Positions 57,736-64,000 of a stretch of 64,000 nt of DNA are shown here, in pieces. Numbering within the stretch: the first letter of the stretch is position 1; each line of letters opens with the position of its first letter. Made by a program: the position numbers and the translations under genes. The stretch comes from Macrosoma leucophasiata (taxonomy: Eukaryota; Arthropoda; Insecta; Lepidoptera; Hedylidae): positions 7,936,001 to 8,000,000 of the forward strand of contig JAWQUS010000023.1 of assembly GCA_036365455.1 (NCBI GenBank), written 5' to 3'. The notes under the pieces were generated by a model that worked only from the letters and a program-made list of their open reading frames with translations, was not told the origin of the DNA and did not search any database.

Positions 57736-58154
57736 GAAATAAATGTTGTTTAAAAGATATCACCTGTTTAAAATTAAAGGACATCCTGTTAAAACCTGAA
57801 TAGGGATACCTATTGTAAAAATATATATTATTCTGTTAAAAAAATATATTTAACAAAACACGTATTTGTCATGGTGTCGACGACGACGAAGTTCAATTGT
57901 TACTCGGCATGAGCGGTGCCGCAGAATGAAAAAAAAAACATAATTTTTGAATGGGAAAAACAAATTGTCCTGGCAACAATCGTCGGCTGACAGACCACAT
58001 TGCACACAGACAATAGGTAAACATGGTTTCAACCGACCCTTGACGACACGGGACTTGCCTCATTTTTGCCCTGTCTAATACGTACTAATATAATAATATA
58101 CAATTGTATTATCTAATACGGTAAAAATATACTGTGGTGAGGACCTCATATTTT
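57736..58154. other. No gene seen
   Basis: AT-rich sequence with no assignment. Confidence 0.4.
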
Positions 58155-58260
58155 TAACCGACTTCGAAAAAAGGAGGAGGTTCTCAATTCGTCCGGATCT
58201 TTTGTTTATTTTTTTTTATGTATGTTTACCAACATGTATGTTTACCGATAATTTTATACT
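58155..58260 (+). repeat. Family F repeat fragment
   Basis: TTAACCGACTTCGAAAAAAG then GAGGAGGTTCTCAATTCG and a T-rich run to TATGTATGTTTACC is a widespread insect repeat motif. The first words also occur at about 48866. Confidence 0.6.
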
Positions 58261-58344
58261 TTTAAGTTCTTCTACAATTTTTAAATTATCATGTTAATAA
58301 AACGTCAGCCTTGCCTATACATACATACTTTTTTATGTTTTAGT

Positions 58345-58634
58345 CTCGATAGAGTTCCTATCCGGAGCTCGAAGGCGTAGATGAGTAGACGCCACCGCAC
58401 TACCTATAGGTACCTAATCTTTCTGCCAACAAATGGTAGTGTTTTGCATTATCGTGTTCCCAGTCCGTATGTAATGTATGGCTCCGTAATAACTATTACA
58501 AATGAAAAACATCTTAGACCTCAGGGGTGGCACCGCGTCTACATATTGACCTCTGGTTTTTAAGTAGATAGGCTGCAAACGTCACTTACCATCCGTGTGA
58601 AAGTATGCTTGTTTGCCACTATCATACTAAAAGA
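58345..58634 (+). repeat. Family A repeat, old near-full copy
   Basis: TCGATAGAGTTCCTATCCGG, GCCACCGCACTACC, GCATTATCGTGTTCCC, ACCTCAGGGGTGGCACC, TGCTTGTTTGCCACTATC. Confidence 0.75.
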
Positions 58635-60043
58635 AAACTTCAATAAAGGCCTCTTGAACCTTTTTTGAAGTTCTTAGTGTTAAGGTATATATCGGTTTTA
58701 CGCTAATGGATATAATCAGTCACCTATACGCGCATAAATAAGCTGCGAGTTGTAAACAGCGTTTATAAGTATTATAAACAATGTCAAAATTGACGTTCCA
58801 CCAGCTCCACAGAGAAATTCGATTGGGATATTAATGTCTGCTCGAAATCTGATTCATCTTCAAGTGATGTGTATAACAGGTCAACGTCTCGTACCACAAA
58901 TAGACCGCGTTGGTCCAGCCGCCCCTGCGCCGTGTCTCTCATCACTTGATCTTATCTATCTGAACTGACATAACATTATATCCAAGACATGCTAAGCACA
59001 TTTTCACACATCAAAATAGACGTGGTGATACATTTCAGTTTTACGTTGATATGCATACAATTTATGCTTGTTTACAGTGTAGGTTTACCTCAGGTAGGCA
59101 AACATGAATTCAGAATTCATCAGTTTTGAATATCATTCTTTTTAGTTTCATGAAAAACGGGCCAAGGTTTTTGACACTCGTCGGGTTGAATACTCCAAAT
59201 TTGGTGTACCATTGAAAACCTTCCCAACAAAAAGTTAAATGTCATACATCCTCCTGACACGAGGATTGGATTTTCGGATAATACAGGTACCATAAGCTTC
59301 TATTGTGAACACAAAAAAAAAAAGTTTGTTGTTCTTAAATTGCGTTGCAATAAGACATCACAAGAGACGTTAGAACTTTAGTGGCTTCAGGGGACGAAAC
59401 GAAATTATGAATTAAAATAATCAAATCGGTACCTACTAAATTAATTTTGCTGTCTTACCACCTTATCTAACAAAATAGATTGTAAAGTTAGAACAACGAA
59501 CCCATTCCTAAAATAATATTAATGAACATAGCAGCCAAACGTCAAATTGACCGTGACGCGATGTTTATAAACAGTAGGTATACAACACAACGCCTCGTGG
59601 GCTTTCAGATTTTGATTCATCATGACTTATTCATGGCAGTGAGCTAGCTTCGCCTAGTATTTGTAGCTAACAAGGCACACCAAGCTTCATTATGTGAGCG
59701 GGGCGTTGACCGACCCATTTTAACACAATAAATAGGTGATAACCGTCAATTCATCCAGCCATTTTCTCAGATCAGAATCATTTGGATTCCATTCACGAAT
59801 TATTGAAATGGACAAAGTTTGGTCTGTGGAATAAACTATCAGTTAAGTGGGTGATCGCACGACGAGTGCTAGTAAAATGAGAAAGGCTTCAAAAATTTGT
59901 ACGAAGCATTTTAATTGGTGAGACTGAATTAATGTATTTTAAAATAAAGTTAGATTTAGGTATATGAATTGAATTACTTGACCTTAATAGCTTTACTATG
60001 AATTTGAACTAGTTTTCCATTCTTGTCCAGTCTCATAAGACAA
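58635..60043. other. No gene seen
   Basis: Mostly unique AT-rich sequence. AAGAAAACTTCAATAAAGG and CCTTTTTTGAAGTTCTT at 58630-58676 form a weak hairpin. Confidence 0.4.
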
Positions 60044-60390
60044 ATCGTAGCTTCACGCCTGGATTCCCCAAAGGGGTAGGTAAAGGTAAACACGCATGCA
60101 TCTACGTATACAAGCAATCCACGATTCAAGTTTTGTTTTTTGTAACAGGTGGCGAGCCTATTGACATCTCCGGGCACATTACCAGACTCCAATGGAGGCA
60201 TTGGGAAACTTTCTGATAATGGAAAACCTCAATAGCGTCATTGATAAAGGTTATATAATAATACGCCTTTATCTCTGATAGCCCTCGATCCGGGAATGGA
60301 ACCAAAGACCCCAGCGTAGCATTGCTATCACTCGATTTCTAAGGCAGTAGCCATAAGACCAACCGAATCAAATAATAATTGAATGAAAGT
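60044..60390 (-). mobile_element. Family B tRNA-derived SINE, diverged
   Basis: In reverse order: tail CTTCACGCCTGGATTCCCCA then AAGGGGTAGG, body GTAACAGGTGGCGAGCC and GACATCTCCGGGCACATTAC, and a decayed B box CCGGGAATGGAACCAAAGAC. Nearly full length, older than the copy at 22128. Confidence 0.8.
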
Positions 60391-62536
60391 AAGGACAATT
60401 TTCAATGGCGTACTAAAAACATAGAAACTAAGAGACTGACAAAAAATAAACAGCATTAGCAACCATTTATTTAAATTTTCCCCTATTACCAAATGCGAAC
60501 TTCATAAATATGACTAGTAGTTTATGTCGTTTGTTTAAAACCTTGCTTTACGATAAAGCGGCCGAGGCACGCAAAGTTAATATTTATGGAAACTAAACTA
60601 CGACTTCATGTAAAAATGTAGCGTTTGTTGTACCTATACCATGTCGAGTAGGCAGATAAAGAAACGACTTAATGTGTATAAGGTCCCGTTGCTAATACGA
60701 CCGACACGTAGGGAATGTCACGAAGGCAGAAAATCGTGGCAGCGAAACCAAATTAAATAACGCTCCAGGCTTCAGTTGAGAAACATGCGAAAAATAAAAT
60801 TGTATAAACGAAGTTAACAGAAACAACTTTCATTACGACCATTTCGAAGACAAATTGTTTGTATTTCCTCGAGCGACTAACAAACGATCATACATTTGAA
60901 ATTTTAATTCAAATAGCTAGAGTCCATTATCTCAATCCTTTAATTACTGTGCTGTTTCACTGAGTTAACGTTATAGATGTAATAACCCGAGATTTTAATG
61001 AGAGTCTGTTTAATTTCGAGCTGTAGTTTATTTTCATGAGTTGCATTTGTTGAGGTTTCGGGGAACAGCTATCGTGAAACGGAATTTTGAGATTTGTCAA
61101 GTGGTACTGTGCTAGCACTGAAAGCATTGCCAGTTTCTTAGTTTCCTGACATCAGAAGTGCTGTTCAGTCACTGACGCACGAGACGAATAGTAATTTCAA
61201 CTGATATAAGAGGGACATGCAATGAATTATACATTTTCGTTTATCTTCTTGTAAATGCTTGCTGGGTGGCGGCCAGACTCTAGTATATTGACATTTTAGT
61301 GATCTACGATTGCCTTTGACGAACCTAATCTGGCTGAAATATATGTATTTTTATAAAAGGTGAAAATATTTTTCACATAATTAGAAGATAAGCGAAAATG
61401 TATCTCTCCCCTATATATCAAAAGCTACTGAGCTTAAAATTTTGAAAAAAAAAACCTTTTGATTACTGGAAAACCTATATAGAGCCTATGGTATCTTAGG
61501 TGACATAGGAACCTGTGCACATAAGACCGACTCGCACGTAGTCGGTTTTATAAAAATCCTCGCCTCTTTACAGAAAATAACGTTGCTATCATCGCGCGCG
61601 AATATGATTACATTACTTAATTTATGATTACGTGTACGAATGCACTTTCAGAACTCAGCATAAAATAAATCAGGGCACAAGGCACATTCGTGTAAGATAC
61701 GATGCTGCCTCGACGGAAATAAGTTCAACATTGTTAGTTTATGAATATTTCGGCGCTGCTCTATTTTCAGCTTCCGGTGTAATGATTAAAGAAGGTTAGG
61801 TAAATGCAGCTAGGTATGTGGGTATGGACCGTGACATAATAAGTACTGAATTTGGTTCTTGTCCTTCATAGTATGCGACGAGATCTCATTACCGGAGCGC
61901 TATGTAAACAGTGAGCCGGGCAATATATTAACCTTATCTGCGCAGTGTCTAAATGGTACCGATTCATCACTGTCAACATGCGGGGACGTCTGCCGTGCAT
62001 TAGCGAAAGTGAATTGATTCAATTCGAAACAATTTTTATCGAATAAATTATACTTTCATCTATTAAGACCGTAGCGCCATATGTGGTTGCAATTGAAGTT
62101 GAATAGAGGTCTATTTTGTTGACCCCATTGCGTGCGTTGGTTTGTATGGGCAATATAATTAATAGTTAGTCGACCTTTAACCCACCAGTTTTCTAACTTA
62201 CGTATTAATGGTATGTTTAATGTTAAGTTTGTTCAAGTAGGTAACTATGTTCAAATAACTCATTACAATCACGAAGCTTGAAATTATTTATGTGACAAAT
62301 TACTTTCTTGGTACTTAAATTTTCAGTAAGTAACTCTGTTATCGTGTATTTACTGAGAAACAATTGTTTTATAAAGATATTTCGGAAATAAAATCGTTGT
62401 GTTCATCGACATACCTACATAAATGTGTTTTTTTTTTCAGAAAAACGTAGTTTGTAATACAATTGTTTTAGTAAAAAGGTACATAAATATTAAATCGTGT
62501 AAATCGCGTTTATTGAAAAGAATATTGAGTAATCGA
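60391..62536. other. No gene; family E tail at 61330-61550
   Basis: The end of a family E-like copy is visible (ATTACTGGAAAACCTATATA, then ACCGACTCGCACGTAGTCGG). Otherwise nothing recognised. Confidence 0.4.
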
Positions 62537-62835
62537 CTGGTGGTAGAGTTCCAGTGACGAAGCTCGAGGGCTGGCACTACTGCATTTGCTAATCTACTTG
62601 CTTACTTGGTACGTGGTAGCGTTCAGCGCTATCGTGTTCCAGTCCCGTGGTAATGTACGGTCCCGCAATTGCAGACTCAGAGGCATAACACCTCAGTCAA
62701 GAGTGGCATCGCATCTGCATTACAACTTCCAGGTTGATGTAGATTATTGGAGATGTTTATTATTATAGTCAACAGTGCTTCTTACCACCAATGTTAACAG
62801 TGTGCTTGTTTCCGTTTTCACGACATACCTTAAAA
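62537..62835 (+). repeat. Family A repeat, old near-full copy
   Basis: ACTGGTGGTAGAGTTCCAGT, CGTTCAGCGCTATCGTGTTC, CAGAGGCATAACACCTCAGT, TGTGCTTGTTTCC, and a weak A-rich end. Confidence 0.8.
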
Positions 62836-63668
62836 GGAAAGAATAGTTATATTAAAATTTGTTGCATTTAATCAAGAGTAGAATAAATAAATATATGGTC
62901 GATGTTTATTATAACAAATCCGATATTAATTTATCAATTAAGTTTTACAAAAAGACGCGTTGTCCACTCTTCTACGGTGACAAGTCAAATTTCGGGCAAT
63001 TGTCCGAAGGTTCCCAGTAAACACTTCAACAAGTAGGTATCTATATCCATCTTTTTTTAAACAACAGATTCGGATATAAGCTGCTTTCCCTTTTAAATAA
63101 ACAAATGAACATACACTGTTTTCCAGTGTCGTGTCTATTTATAGAACGACATTGGTTTTTTGTACAACACATGATATTTAATACGAACTAAAGCAACTTA
63201 TTTCAAACGAAGTTTTATCTTTATTTCTAAGCATGAACATATTGTGAGCGAGTATAAAAATGCGTTTTGTTTTGTTCATGCAATGTGGGCCGGCTGAGCA
63301 GGCTGGTGCCGAAATGAAACGCGAGAGTTGTCCAGATGCTACCAGCCACAAAATAGCGGTGTTGTCCGACTTTGAATACGCCAATACCGCCACCGGATGT
63401 TGTTTGTTACTCCAACTAGTTGGATACTAAAATTTTGATTCTGGACAAAGTCCACGAACTGTTTTATCTTTTTACCTTTATCATCTGGAGCTGGAGAATT
63501 CTAATAATGTAAAGTATGAAATCTAAGATCAAGGGCGATATTCACAGACTGACTTATCTTTGACATAGAGCCGAACTTTTAACGCACATTTCGTTCGCGT
63601 GGAATAGTGGCTTTGGGCAGCTTTTTTGGATATAACTTTTGGTTAATTTTGGATCATACAAGAACAAC
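62836..63668. other. No gene seen
   Basis: AT-rich sequence; a 71-codon minus-strand frame at 63178-63393 has no recognisable features. Confidence 0.4.
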
Positions 63669-63927
63669 ACGCTGGGCGTCGGGACGCTCGACGTCGGGAC
63701 GCTGGGCGACGGGACTCTGGGCGTCGGGACTCTGGGCGTCGGGACACTGGGCGTCGGGACGCTGGGCGTCGGGACGCTGGGCGTCGGGACGCTGGGCGTC
63801 GGGACGCTGGGCGTCGGGACGCTGGGCGTCGGGACGCTGGGCGTCGGGACGCTGGGCGTCGGGACGCTGGGCGTCGGGACGCTGGGCGTCGGGACGCTGG
63901 GCGTCAAGACGCTCGACGTCGGGACGC
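63669..63927. repeat. 15-bp minisatellite, about 17 units
   Basis: The unit GGGACGCTGGGCGTC is tandemly repeated. The central units are identical; those at the edges vary (ACGCTCGACGTCG at both ends, ACTCTGG near the left). Because the unit is a multiple of three, stop-free frames run through it on both strands, giving pentapeptide repeats such as VPTPS and RPDAQ. These should not be taken as a repeat protein without transcript evidence. Confidence 0.95.
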
Positions 63928-64000
63928 ATTTTCTTAATGTAATAGAGACGCCATCCAACGAAGTTCCGTCCGATGTAGCTACCTTTCCTTGTTTTGGACT

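Noticed and set aside
63669..63927. Possible CRISPR-like array
   Set aside because: Units are directly abutting with no spacers, in a eukaryotic genome.
63554..63958. 134-codon frame with VPTPS repeats, and two other overlapping repeat-peptide frames
   Set aside because: All arise from the 15-bp minisatellite in different frames and strands. No start context, signal or conserved flank supports a protein.

Overview
This window looks like intergenic or intronic nuclear DNA from a moth or butterfly (Lepidoptera). The grounds are the AT-rich base composition, the absence of any recognisable host exon in 64 kb, and a dense mixture of repeat types familiar from lepidopteran genomes: Helitrons with TC...CTAG ends, tRNA-derived SINEs, a 5'-truncated RTE-like LINE, a Penelope-like element, a mariner and many short TIR elements. 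A noctuoid moth is plausible but is not proved by the sequence. Every stretch of protein similarity I can support comes from a transposon, and all are broken.

Layout. 0-6.3 kb: a TIR element with TAA target-site duplications (TSDs), a family A repeat, a complete non-autonomous Helitron and a family E repeat. 6.9-12.6 kb: locally duplicated DNA. It includes four decayed copies of a short sequence that keeps one reading frame, a nearly identical 239-bp tandem duplication carrying a minus-strand splice-donor-like site, and a three-level nested insertion (LINE inside a TIR element inside a family A repeat). 12.6-20 kb is mostly unique AT-rich sequence. 20-31.8 kb: a local duplication, a SINE with perfect 13-bp TSDs, hAT-like, pogo-like and palindromic elements, and a dead mariner split by another insertion. 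31.8-41.8 kb: a Helitron-rich stretch with about nine copies, one retaining decayed Pif1-type helicase coding sequence. 42-43.4 kb: a Penelope-like element with reverse transcriptase (RT) and GIY-YIG domains between inverted terminal copies. 45.5-57 kb: LINE and SINE insertions and a 2.1-kb hAT-type element with perfect 8-bp TSDs that contains a LINE remnant and a retroposon. 57.5-64 kb: another tRNA-derived SINE, further family A copies, mostly unique sequence and a 15-bp minisatellite.

Repeat families are named here for convenience. A is a ~285-bp poly(A)-ended repeat with about 20 copies in two subfamilies. B is a tRNA-headed SINE whose 3' tail resembles the LINE 3' end found in the same window. 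C is a second tRNA-headed SINE. D is a ~320-bp retroposon. E is a ~530-640-bp repeat bounded by inverted AGGGTTCCG-type ends. F is a short AT-rich repeat.

I found no convincing new biological system. The most useful observations are precise insertion boundaries and nesting orders, the LINE/SINE tail match, and the unexplained frame-keeping local repeat at 7.9-10.35 kb. All similarity statements come from reading by eye; no alignments or database searches were run.
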